A stretch of 64,000 nt of DNA from Cytophagales bacterium (GTDB lineage Bacteria; Bacteroidota; Bacteroidia; Cytophagales; Microscillaceae): the NCBI GenBank assembly GCA_004293905.1, contig RDZE01000014.1, positions 186,001 through 250,000 of the forward strand. Direction: 5' to 3'. The position numbers and the translations under genes are program-made. Positions 36,917 through 44,428 of the stretch are shown here, one piece after another. The notes below the pieces were generated by a model. It was given only the letters and a program-made list of their open reading frames with translations. It ran no database searches and was not told the origin of the DNA. Numbering within the stretch: position 1 is the first letter of the stretch; each line of letters begins with the position of its first letter.

Positions 36917-38134
36917 ATGGCTGAAAATGAAGACGATGAAAAACCCTTAGATGGTAGAAAAGACGACAACGAAGAAGGTAGTTTTTTTGACAACACAGAC
37001 CCACAAAGTCAAGAAGAAGACCCTTTTGAAAAATTCGCACGACATTTTCCCGAATTACAAAACGAAAATACAAGTAACGAAGACGATTTTATGGCAAATA
37101 ACGACGATTCGAGCACAGGAGGCGGGCTCTCAAGCGCAGGCAAATCTGCAAGACCCTACACCATTCAAAACTTCATAGGCTTAGACAATGACTACAGCAA
37201 CGATGAAGACGAAACCAATCAAGGCTCGAGCACAGGAGGCGGGCTCTCAAGCGCAGGCAAATCTGCAAGACCCTACACCATTCAAAACTTCATAGGCTTA
37301 GACAATGACTATAGCAACGATGGAGGAGATGATGACAACAACGATGATGACCCCTTCCAAAGTAAGTACGATGACCCTTCCCCGTCAGCCGCCACACACT
37401 CACAAGAGCAAACCGTACAAACGCCGCCACCACCTGTGATGAATACTGCTGATGCCATTCAGAACCTACTCGATATGGCACAAGCAGGGCAGTTCCAAAG
37501 CCAAGCCGTTACAAACCAACTCGCACGCTCGAAGAGCGACATGATAAAACTCTCCGAACGCCTCTTTGACCACCGAAAAGCCCGAAAAGCAATCACAGAC
37601 CCTGTTATATTGCAAGAGGTAAAAGATAAAATAGCCTACTTAGATGGTAAAATAAAAGAGGAAATGAAAGCCTATGACAAGCGAAAAGGAAGTGCCAGCT
37701 TCTATTCCATGCTCCTACGTTTTCTTACAACAGCCTTCGCCGCCGCCGTTACCATATTACTTGGTACTAATGTAGCAGGTGTTATTCCCGCTGATCAAAT
37801 CATATTGGGCATATTCAATGGCGGACAACTCAATTGGTTTATTAATTTCCTCGCCCTCGTAATGAGTGCTCTTATTACCGTATTGAGCGATATAAGAGGC
37901 TTTTTTGATACCGATGAACTTTCTATCAAATTTACTGATACCTCCTCTAAACTAAAACAACTCGCAGGAAATATAGAATACCTCAAATTAGGAGGCGACT
38001 TTATCACCTTAGAAGAAGTAAACCTCATTAAAATGGAATACGACAAAATACAAGAAGATACCAACGAGTATGTCATAAATATCAAAGCACAAGACCAAAA
38101 CAAAGATTTCTCAAACATGAGAATGAATCGATAA
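36917..38134 (+). CDS. SLATT-like two-TM protein with disordered, repeat-bearing N-terminus
   Basis: A 405-residue protein. Residues 1-170 are acidic, low-complexity and probably disordered. They include two nearly identical 32-residue repeats (65-96 and 104-135) containing SSTGGGLSSAGKSARPYT. A helical region follows (about 175-255). Two transmembrane helices (about 267-290 and 305-328) are linked by a short loop, and a cytoplasmic helical tail (about 335-395) closes the protein. The TM hairpin between a YDKRKG-type helix and a long following helix resembles the SLATT/DUF4231 superfamily, known as membrane effectors of conflict systems; this is a judgement by pattern. No enzymatic motif is seen. 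It is first gene of a three-gene unit with its own promoter; 16 bp separate it from the next ORF. Function is unknown. Confidence 0.6.
   Translation: MAENEDDEKPLDGRKDDNEEGSFFDNTDPQSQEEDPFEKFARHFPELQNENTSNEDDFMANNDDSSTGGGLSSAGKSARPYTIQNFIGLDNDYSNDEDETNQGSSTGGGLSSAGKSARPYTIQNFIGLDNDYSNDGGDDDNNDDDPFQSKYDDPSPSAATHSQEQTVQTPPPPVMNTADAIQNLLDMAQAGQFQSQAVTNQLARSKSDMIKLSERLFDHRKARKAITDPVILQEVKDKIAYLDGKIKEEMKAYDKRKGSASFYSMLLRFLTTAFAAAVTILLGTNVAGVIPADQIILGIFNGGQLNWFINFLALVMSALITVLSDIRGFFDTDELSIKFTDTSSKLKQLAGNIEYLKLGGDFITLEEVNLIKMEYDKIQEDTNEYVINIKAQDQNKDFSNMRMNR
37109..37321 (+). repeat. Tandem 117-bp-period coding repeat (two 96-bp copies)
   Basis: Copies at 37109-37204 and 37226-37321 differ at one synonymous base in 96 (gactac versus gactat). 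They are separated by a divergent 21-bp linker that encodes EDETNQG. Near identity of the DNA, not only the protein, implies a recent duplication or ongoing homogenisation. It would allow copy-number change by slippage or recombination without a frameshift. Confidence 0.9.
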
Positions 38135-38150
38135 TAAAAAAGAAAAGAAT

Positions 38151-38348
38151 ATGGCGAAAAAAGAAAATGAAAACAACGAACAAAAAAAAGCAGAAAATGA
38201 AAATAATCTGCAAGTAAATGCCGAAATCAATAACTTCGGCGAAATAAAATTGAACATCAACATAGACCAAATCAATAGCTTTTTGAATAAAAATGTAAAA
38301 GATAAAAAGCTGAAAAACAACCAAACCCATGACGAATCGGAAAGCTGA
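38151..38348 (+). CDS. Small hydrophilic protein of the SLATT-like/AIM24 unit
   Basis: A 65-residue, Asn/Lys/Glu-rich protein without signal peptide or TM segment. A charged N-terminal half is followed by a short regular stretch, VNAEINNFGEIKLNINIDQ, and a lysine-rich tail. It starts 16 bp after the SLATT-like gene and overlaps the AIM24-like gene by 20 bp, as expected for a translationally coupled operon. This supports a real gene despite the low complexity. No family was recognised; it may be an adaptor or chaperone for the larger proteins, which is inference. Confidence 0.55.
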   Translation: MAKKENENNEQKKAENENNLQVNAEINNFGEIKLNINIDQINSFLNKNVKDKKLKNNQTHDESES

Positions 38349-39351
38349 AACACTCAGTTTCAGAATCGCAGGCGACAAAGAAGGGCAAATCTTAGAAATC
38401 AACTTAGCCCCCCAAAAACATATATGGGCTGATGCTTCATTTTTACTCTATACCGATGAAGAAATAGAAATAGAAACCATTACCAACTTAGACCTACAAC
38501 AACAAAACCAAGAAGAAGACACCAACGACCCATCGGAATATGAAGACGACGACGAAGACACCGAACCCGATGAACCCCAAGACCAAACCCTACTCAATAA
38601 AATCGTAAAAGTAGTGGGCGTTATTTTCAGTGGCAAAAAAGAAGACCCCGAAAAAGATGCCATAGAGTGGGAAATGCCCCCTGAAATGCCCGAAGAAGAG
38701 GAAGAGCCAAATATATTTTATACCCAATTTTCCAACCAAAGTGACTATATCCGTTCTTTAGCCTTTGCGCCCCCTCGTGGCGCGCAAATCGTAGAAATAT
38801 ACATAGACCAAAGCATTTTGTTCCAACAAAAACTTTTCCTTTGTGCCTACCCACAAATAAAAATCACAGACTACGCCGACCTTACTAATAACATAGAAGA
38901 AGAGTTTTTTTTCTCCTTAGAAAAAGCCGAAGGCAATGCCGCACTCTTTCTTTTTGCCGAAGGACATCTCACTGAACGAAACCTTACTGAGGGCGATAGC
39001 ATACGAGTGAACCTACTCGCCATAGTAGCCCTCGAAGACAGCATTATTATAGATAAAAATTCCTTGCAAAAAATACCTTCCCTCTATGGTTCCAGAAATA
39101 CTTGGCTCATCACGCTTAGGGGTGAAGGAAGAGTCTGGTTACAAACTTCTTATAGGCAGTACAACGCCATCGACTATCACAATCTTACTCCGAACACACA
39201 AGGTATAAACAACCAAGAGGAAAGTCCTGAGCTTTTCTATGAAGAAGAAAATCTACCCGCCAATGAAGAAGAAGACAATCATTTTGACCCTCAAGACGAA
39301 AACGAAGACTTTAATTTTGAAGATGATGAGGAAGATGATTATTCTCGCTAA
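38329..39351 (+). CDS. AIM24-like protein with acidic insertions
   Basis: A 340-residue soluble protein. The core resembles the AIM24 (TRAP-like beta-sandwich) family: an N-terminal LSFRIAGDKEGQILEI strand pair, SLAFAPPRGAQIVEIYI, FLCAYPQIKI, FLFAEGHLTERNLTEGDSIRV, LAIVALEDSI and the characteristic GEGRVWLQTSYRQYN near residue 270. A long acidic segment (about 55-125, Glu/Asp/Pro-rich) interrupts the core and another forms the C-terminal tail (about 290-340). Usual bacterial AIM24 proteins are 220-270 residues without these additions. It overlaps the preceding 65-residue gene by 20 bp and is followed by a strong terminator. Its role is unknown; AIM24 proteins are often linked to membrane complexes. 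Confidence 0.6.
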   Translation: MTNRKAETLSFRIAGDKEGQILEINLAPQKHIWADASFLLYTDEEIEIETITNLDLQQQNQEEDTNDPSEYEDDDEDTEPDEPQDQTLLNKIVKVVGVIFSGKKEDPEKDAIEWEMPPEMPEEEEEPNIFYTQFSNQSDYIRSLAFAPPRGAQIVEIYIDQSILFQQKLFLCAYPQIKITDYADLTNNIEEEFFFSLEKAEGNAALFLFAEGHLTERNLTEGDSIRVNLLAIVALEDSIIIDKNSLQKIPSLYGSRNTWLITLRGEGRVWLQTSYRQYNAIDYHNLTPNTQGINNQEESPELFYEEENLPANEEEDNHFDPQDENEDFNFEDDEEDDYSR

Positions 39352-39403
39352 AAAAATACCTATACTGAGTCAACTATGTGTCTAAATCAAGAAAGACTAA
39401 TAA

Positions 39404-39437
39404 AAAAAGCCTTGATTAGTCATTATCAAGGCTTTTT
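39404..39437. terminator. Bidirectional intrinsic terminator
   Basis: AAAAAGCCTTGAT (39404-39416) and ATCAAGGCTTTTT (39425-39437) form a perfect 13-bp stem with an 8-nt loop. The A-run and T-run flank it on both strands, so it ends the AIM24-like unit from the left and the aldolase-CBS gene from the right. Confidence 0.88.
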
Positions 39438-39447
39438 ATGATTGGTT

Positions 39448-40476
39448 TTAGCCTATTAAATTTCTCTTCATAAAATCTTGCACATCTACCATTCCTACGG
39501 GTTTGCCTGCACTCAACACAATTAGGTTGTCTACTTGAGTTTGTTTGAATACATTTACTACATCATAGAGCAAATCAGTATCTTGTATGGTATGTGGAGC
39601 TGTGCCAGAAATAAAGTCCTGCATAGTTTTATCCAATGTGGCTTGTCCTTCTGCTTTGAGGCTTCTTCTGAGGTCGCCATCTGTAAAAATCCCTTTCAAT
39701 TGCCCTGCCTCATCTACAATACTTACTGCACCTGCGCCCGAATCGGTCATGAGTGTCAGAGCATCAAAAACTTTAGTGTTTGTTTTTACTAATGGGTTAT
39801 TACTACTCATAATATCTTTCACTCTTACCGTCATAAGGTCAGTATCTCTGATGAACTGCTGCGTACCGATGGTAGTAAAGTGATTGTTAGTAAGATTTTT
39901 CATGATAGACCAAGGCACTGTAACGGTGTGTACGCCTACTGCGATAGCATTGCGCACATGTTCGGCATTGCGCACAGAGGAGAACATGATTTTAGTATTG
40001 TAGTTGTATTTTTTTACTGTTTCTACACATTGTTGTATTAAAGCTACTGCATCGTGCCCTTGGTCTTGCCAACGCCCTACTAAGGGACAAACATACGTTG
40101 CGCCTGCAGCCATTGCCATATAAGCCTGTGCTAAGGTATATACTAAATGGATATTGACCATGTAACCTTTATCTCTTAGCATTTTGCAAGCTCTAACACC
40201 TTCGTTCGATACAGGGATTTTGAAAACAGTTTTTTTAGGGTCTAAGCCGAGTGCAAGTTGTCTTTCAGCTTCGGCTAATATTTGCTCTGCGGTATCACCA
40301 AGTGCTTCTATTTGTAATATAGGCACCATAGTAGAGAGTTTTACGATAGCCCCGTCTATATCTTTGATGCCTTGTTTGTGCATAAAAGTAGGGGTTGTGG
40401 TGAGCCCTGTCAGAAAACCTAACTTAAAAGCCTCTTCTATTTCTTTGAAATCTACTGAGTCAAGATACAATTCCAT
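39448..40476 (-). CDS. Fructose-6-phosphate aldolase/transaldolase-like domain fused to a CBS pair
   Basis: A 342-residue fusion. Residues 1-210 are a small transaldolase/FSA TIM barrel: MELYLDSVDFKEIEEA, GLTTTPTFM, the Schiff-base lysine K86 in FKIPVSNEG, and SVRNAEHV. Residues 220-340 are two CBS domains beginning VKDIMSSNNPLV and carrying GIFTDGDLRRSL (262-273), the sequence typical of arabinose-5-phosphate isomerase (KdsD/KpsF) CBS pairs. A nucleotide or sugar ligand of the CBS pair probably controls the aldolase. Stand-alone FSA/TalC proteins are about 215-220 residues. It is monocistronic and ends at the shared terminator. The exact reaction (transaldolase versus aldolase) is not resolved. 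Confidence 0.85.
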   Translation of the reverse strand: MELYLDSVDFKEIEEAFKLGFLTGLTTTPTFMHKQGIKDIDGAIVKLSTMVPILQIEALGDTAEQILAEAERQLALGLDPKKTVFKIPVSNEGVRACKMLRDKGYMVNIHLVYTLAQAYMAMAAGATYVCPLVGRWQDQGHDAVALIQQCVETVKKYNYNTKIMFSSVRNAEHVRNAIAVGVHTVTVPWSIMKNLTNNHFTTIGTQQFIRDTDLMTVRVKDIMSSNNPLVKTNTKVFDALTLMTDSGAGAVSIVDEAGQLKGIFTDGDLRRSLKAEGQATLDKTMQDFISGTAPHTIQDTDLLYDVVNVFKQTQVDNLIVLSAGKPVGMVDVQDFMKRNLIG

Positions 40477-40519
40477 ATAAATTTAGATTTTTTAGATGAT
40501 ACAAATTTTTTATAATTAT

Positions 40520-40924
40520 TTAAGGTTTGAAGATGACATAAAAAAGCATAATAATGTACGAAAGTAACCAAAACCAAAATCCGATACCAATTTTGACAGG
40601 TGTAGTGGTTCCTGCTTCATTTACTAATAATTTATCTACACCAAATGCGGTCAAAGATAGTAAAATTGCAATTACCATCAATACAATTAGCGTTACTTTT
40701 CCTTTGTTAGTTACAAATGAGGTAATAATGGTGGCTGCATATAGAGTATTACTTGACCATGCCGCAAATGCTATAGCACTAAAAAAAAACGAGAATATAC
40801 CTGTTAAGAGTGCCCCTAAGCCCGTATAATTAAATTTTGGGTCTTCTGCACCTACAAAAGCAGGTGAAAAACAAGCGATGCCATAGGCTACAAGTGAGGA
40901 AACGAATAGGTATTTGGCTATCAT
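40520..40924 (-). CDS. Four-TM membrane protein, unknown function
   Basis: A 134-residue protein with about four hydrophobic helices (about 4-20, 38-58, 72-92 and 112-132) and a short acidic periplasmic loop. No domain is recognised. Its ATG overlaps the stop codon of the AsmA-like gene (40921-40924, an ATGA junction), indicating translational coupling with that envelope gene, and suggesting a membrane-related role. Confidence 0.65.
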   Translation of the reverse strand: MIAKYLFVSSLVAYGIACFSPAFVGAEDPKFNYTGLGALLTGIFSFFFSAIAFAAWSSNTLYAATIITSFVTNKGKVTLIVLMVIAILLSLTAFGVDKLLVNEAGTTTPVKIGIGFWFWLLSYIIMLFYVIFKP

Positions 40925-43308
40925 ATCGGTTTTGAGGTATTTTTATTGAAAAGGGCTTTGAGGTTTTTACGTTCTTTTTCCCATACTTCATTGAGTTCTT
41001 TGGCGTTGGCAAAGTCTGCGAATTTGGTAGTGAAGGCTTCTAAGTTGCCTCTGAGTGCTATGTAAAAATTAGTATTGCTGGTTGGTATTCGCAATCGATA
41101 ATCAATAGACTGATTGAGCGAAGATCTGCCAATGAGTGAAAGCCGATGTTTGGCAAAAGCCATTTCAAATTCAGGGATAAAAATGGTGTTGTTTCTGATT
41201 TGTAATACTCCTTTGCACTCCGAAAAATTACCTGCATTGTCTAAGACTATGTTTTTATTTTTCATAATTCCATTGATGCGGTTGTAGGCTTCCAATTGTT
41301 TGAACGTACCATTGTTTAGTGTGAAGCCTGCCGCTACTACCAAATGAGGTACTTGCACTTGCAGGTATTTATTAAAAACAAACCCAATTTCCATATCTAA
41401 CTGAAGCAAAGCGTTGAGATGCCTCGCTTCTATAAAGTTTTGCCCAAAATTATTCAACATGCTCCATACAATAGGCGTTTGAAGTTGATTGCCAAAAATA
41501 CGCCCATCGAAACGCATAAAATCTTCGCGCTGTGTATTGAGAATCCCCGTCATTTTTACTGTTCCACCAGCCATTTTGAAGGTAGTAGTGCTATTTTTAA
41601 TGATTTGGTCAGAAAGTTGGAAGGCTGTAATAAAATCTGTAACTCTAAAAGTATTGAAAATGAGGCTGTCCGATTTTACATCTAAGGCAAACATCAAATT
41701 GGAGGGAATATGCAAAAAATAACTGTTGTCTTTTCGACTAAGGAGTTCGTCTAATTGTATTTTTTTAGCGTTGATTTTTGCCTCCATTTTGAGCCTTACA
41801 TTCGAGAGAAAGAGGTAGCCTAAGAGGTCAATGAATTTACCATTTGTGATGTCAAAATCTGTTTTTCCAATTTTTCCTGAAGCATTTTTGATGAGAGTAA
41901 TGTTATCGGAAAAGTTAAGTAACATGTTTATGTTTTGAATTTGAAAAGACTTATTTTTGGGCTTACAATTCAGTTTTTTGAGTTCGGCTTCTCCCGATAT
42001 TTTTACTTTATTGTCTTCATTAGGGTTGCGAAGTGCGGCTATTTCACCTTCTATATTGATGGCTATGCCAAGCAATCCACTGAGCGATTCTATATTGGCG
42101 AGAGGGTAAAATTCTTGAAAAGCGGCAAGGTCTAAGGAGGCTTCTATTTGGGTGGCTATGTAGGGTTGGTTGAAGTTAGAGAGTTTGAAACCACCTCTGA
42201 ATTTTTGCCCCGCTAATTCGCCTTTTAGTTCTTGAACAGTGAGTGAGGAGGAGGACAAACTATTCTGTGCGCCATTGTCAAATTTGCCTACAAAGGATAA
42301 CTTTTGTATCGCTTGTTTTATATTAGGAGAGCGAAGTGCGATGTCCTTACATTGGAAATTAATATCTATGTGCGGAAAATCTGATTTTGACCATTCGCCC
42401 TTGGCTGTACCCTTGAAGTCGAGTATGCCTTCGGTTTTGTAGTCTACTAAACGGTCGTAGATTTCATCGGGTAAAAAGGTGATGATGGATTTGAAGTCGT
42501 TTTGGTTGCCCTGAAATTGCAGGTCTGCTTTGGCACTGTTCCAATCTACAAAAGTGTATTTTCCTTTTACTTTGAAGGCACTTTCTTCTATCTTGACCAA
42601 TAAATCTTCTATTTGTAGCGCGTTTTCTTGCTTGTTGTAGCTTAGGTTTTTACTATTGAGATGTATGTTGCGAAATTGTAAAAATTCTTTGTTATTGAAT
42701 TGTAAGCTAAAATTTTTGAGTTGTGCATCTAAACTCATTTTGGCTTTTTCTATGCTTCCGTCTATGTTGAGTGTTGTTTTTTCTAAAGAACAATAAAATT
42801 CCTCTTTATTAAGTTTGTTGCGATATGTGAAAGCGGTTTTTAGAAATTGGATTGTTTTTGGGGTAACACTTACTTGTGGTATTTCTTTTTTGGCAGTAAG
42901 GAGCAAGAGAGAGCCATCAAAGTTGCCTTGTGCTTGCGCGTCTGTGTAGAGTAATATTTCGGCGTTGGCTACTGTGATGTTGTCTACGCTGTATTTTCTA
43001 TTGAGCAAATCGGTAAGGCTAATGGAAAAATATATTTCTTCAGCTTTTAAGATTCTTTCTTTGTTTTTGGGGTTGGCACTTTGCATTTCGGCATCATAGA
43101 GTGTGAGGCTAAGGCGCGGAAAATTAGTGTAAAAAGAAACTTCTGCTTTTTTGTACGTGATTTTGGTTTTGAAGTATTGGTTGAGCTTTTCGGTAATAGA
43201 TTTTTTGAGTGAATCTTCATAGGCATAAACAAACATAGTAGCGGTGAGCCATACGCTTATTATTAATATGCCTGTGATGAATAGAAACCAACGAAATCGT
43301 TTAGACAT
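40921..43308 (-). CDS. AsmA-family envelope protein
   Basis: A 795-residue protein with one N-terminal TM anchor (about 7-28) and a long periplasmic beta-rich region. The N-terminus shows the AsmA pattern: ...YKKAEVSFYTNFPRLSLTLYDAEM and later LNRKYSVDNITVANAEILLY. The C-terminal part has repeated GxLxIxNxxxxI strands, as in AsmA_2/DUF748 proteins. The AsmA clan includes bridge-like lipid carriers between inner and outer membrane; that role is known for relatives and inferred here. It is first of a two-gene operon with the four-TM protein. Confidence 0.82.
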   Translation of the reverse strand: MSKRFRWFLFITGILIISVWLTATMFVYAYEDSLKKSITEKLNQYFKTKITYKKAEVSFYTNFPRLSLTLYDAEMQSANPKNKERILKAEEIYFSISLTDLLNRKYSVDNITVANAEILLYTDAQAQGNFDGSLLLLTAKKEIPQVSVTPKTIQFLKTAFTYRNKLNKEEFYCSLEKTTLNIDGSIEKAKMSLDAQLKNFSLQFNNKEFLQFRNIHLNSKNLSYNKQENALQIEDLLVKIEESAFKVKGKYTFVDWNSAKADLQFQGNQNDFKSIITFLPDEIYDRLVDYKTEGILDFKGTAKGEWSKSDFPHIDINFQCKDIALRSPNIKQAIQKLSFVGKFDNGAQNSLSSSSLTVQELKGELAGQKFRGGFKLSNFNQPYIATQIEASLDLAAFQEFYPLANIESLSGLLGIAINIEGEIAALRNPNEDNKVKISGEAELKKLNCKPKNKSFQIQNINMLLNFSDNITLIKNASGKIGKTDFDITNGKFIDLLGYLFLSNVRLKMEAKINAKKIQLDELLSRKDNSYFLHIPSNLMFALDVKSDSLIFNTFRVTDFITAFQLSDQIIKNSTTTFKMAGGTVKMTGILNTQREDFMRFDGRIFGNQLQTPIVWSMLNNFGQNFIEARHLNALLQLDMEIGFVFNKYLQVQVPHLVVAAGFTLNNGTFKQLEAYNRINGIMKNKNIVLDNAGNFSECKGVLQIRNNTIFIPEFEMAFAKHRLSLIGRSSLNQSIDYRLRIPTSNTNFYIALRGNLEAFTTKFADFANAKELNEVWEKERKNLKALFNKNTSKPI

Positions 43309-43381
43309 TTTTCTATGTTGTTATAATAATTGGCACTAAATAAATAATATTTTGGCACAAAAAACAATATTTTACCAAAAA

Positions 43382-43900
43382 TTATTGTGTAGTTTCTTTA
43401 CTACTAATGCGCCAACCATATTTTTTTTGGTACTGAAATACAATTTTATACTTTGTGTAGTCTTGTTCTTCACCAAAAGGTACTTGGAAAAGATAAATTT
43501 GTTCATTTTTGTTGTTAGTAGTTAGTGGGCTAATGCTGGCATCTTCCCAACGCTCTAAGGTGCCAAAACCTGTGGATACTTTTGCTAATTTTCCATCTCG
43601 TGTGATGAGCTCGAGGCTACGCACAAGGTTTTCGGTTTTGGTTTCTGTAAAAATAGGGTGCAAATAGCTTTGCAATTTTTCTGCGGTGCTTACACTATCG
43701 GGCAGGAAAGCATAGAGATAACCGTTGTATTCAAAACTGTTATCAGTGCCTAAATTATAGAGGTATATTTCGGCTTGGTCGGCTTTGATGGCAATTTTTC
43801 GGGCTTCTTCGGGTGTAAGCGTTTGGCAGTATGCTTTGCTCAAAGAGGCGTACCCTAATACAAGGAAAATAAGGAGTGAGAAAAACAGTTTTTTTTTCAT
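43382..43900 (-). CDS. Exported protein, possibly IseA-like
   Basis: A 172-residue protein with signal peptide (about 1-25). The mature part begins with a helix TPEEARKIAIKADQAE, followed by YNGYLYAFLPDSVSTAEKLQSYLHPIFTE in pieces, then strands ending YGWRISS. The G-x-x-Y-x-x-L-x-x-x-x-x-[ST]-x-x-K-L order and the final GW-[RK]-I resemble the IseA family of cell-wall hydrolase inhibitors, but the match is by eye only and the family is best known in Firmicutes. It is last gene of a nine-gene operon, 13 bp after the GbsR-type regulator. Confidence 0.5.
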   Translation of the reverse strand: MKKKLFFSLLIFLVLGYASLSKAYCQTLTPEEARKIAIKADQAEIYLYNLGTDNSFEYNGYLYAFLPDSVSTAEKLQSYLHPIFTETKTENLVRSLELITRDGKLAKVSTGFGTLERWEDASISPLTTNNKNEQIYLFQVPFGEEQDYTKYKIVFQYQKKYGWRISSKETTQ

Positions 43901-43913
43901 TTTTTCTTAAAAA

Positions 43914-44426
43914 TTAACTCATTAAAAACTTCAATAATTTTTTATCTATCCAAGTTCGGTCTACTTGTTCTATTTTCGAGAAGAAAGTATTGATTATCTG
44001 AATAAGCATTTCCATTTCTTCTACCATTTGTATAAAAGCAAGGTCATTGCTACTTTTTTTGTTAATAGTTGTTTTTTCAGTGATTTGTTGCAGGTTTTTT
44101 TGAACATTGTCAAGTTCTCTTTTTTTTCTTTCTTTGATTATTTTTAGGCTCATTTGCCAAATGTCTTTTTCGGCACTAAAATACTCTTTTCTGTCGCCCG
44201 TTTTTACTTCTTTAAAAATAAGTCCCCAATTGAGTAATTCGTGTATGTTAGTGTTGGCATTACTCCGCGATATATTAAGCTGTTGCATAATGTCTTCGGT
44301 GCAAAGGGCTTCGGTGGAGGAGAGCAAAAGTGCGTGTATTTGCGCCATTGTTCTATTAATGCCCCAGTTAGTACCCCAAGTACCCCAAATTTGTATGAAT
44401 TGCTCTTTGGCTTCCTCTATGTTCAT
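43914..44426 (-). CDS. GbsR/MarR-type transcriptional regulator
   Basis: A 170-residue winged-helix regulator, starting at the ATG at 44424-44426 (MNIEEAKEQFIQIWG). Residues 10-30 have the WGTWGTNWGINRTMAQI pattern seen in the GbsR family. The recognition helix is LNISRSNANTNIHELLNWG, then the wing LIFKEVKTGDRKEYFSAEKD. A long C-terminal coiled coil probably dimerises it. It begins 2 bp after the hisS stop. GbsR proteins often respond to osmolytes; the target here is unknown. Confidence 0.85.
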   Translation of the reverse strand: MNIEEAKEQFIQIWGTWGTNWGINRTMAQIHALLLSSTEALCTEDIMQQLNISRSNANTNIHELLNWGLIFKEVKTGDRKEYFSAEKDIWQMSLKIIKERKKRELDNVQKNLQQITEKTTINKKSSNDLAFIQMVEEMEMLIQIINTFFSKIEQVDRTWIDKKLLKFLMS

Positions 44427-44428
44427 AA

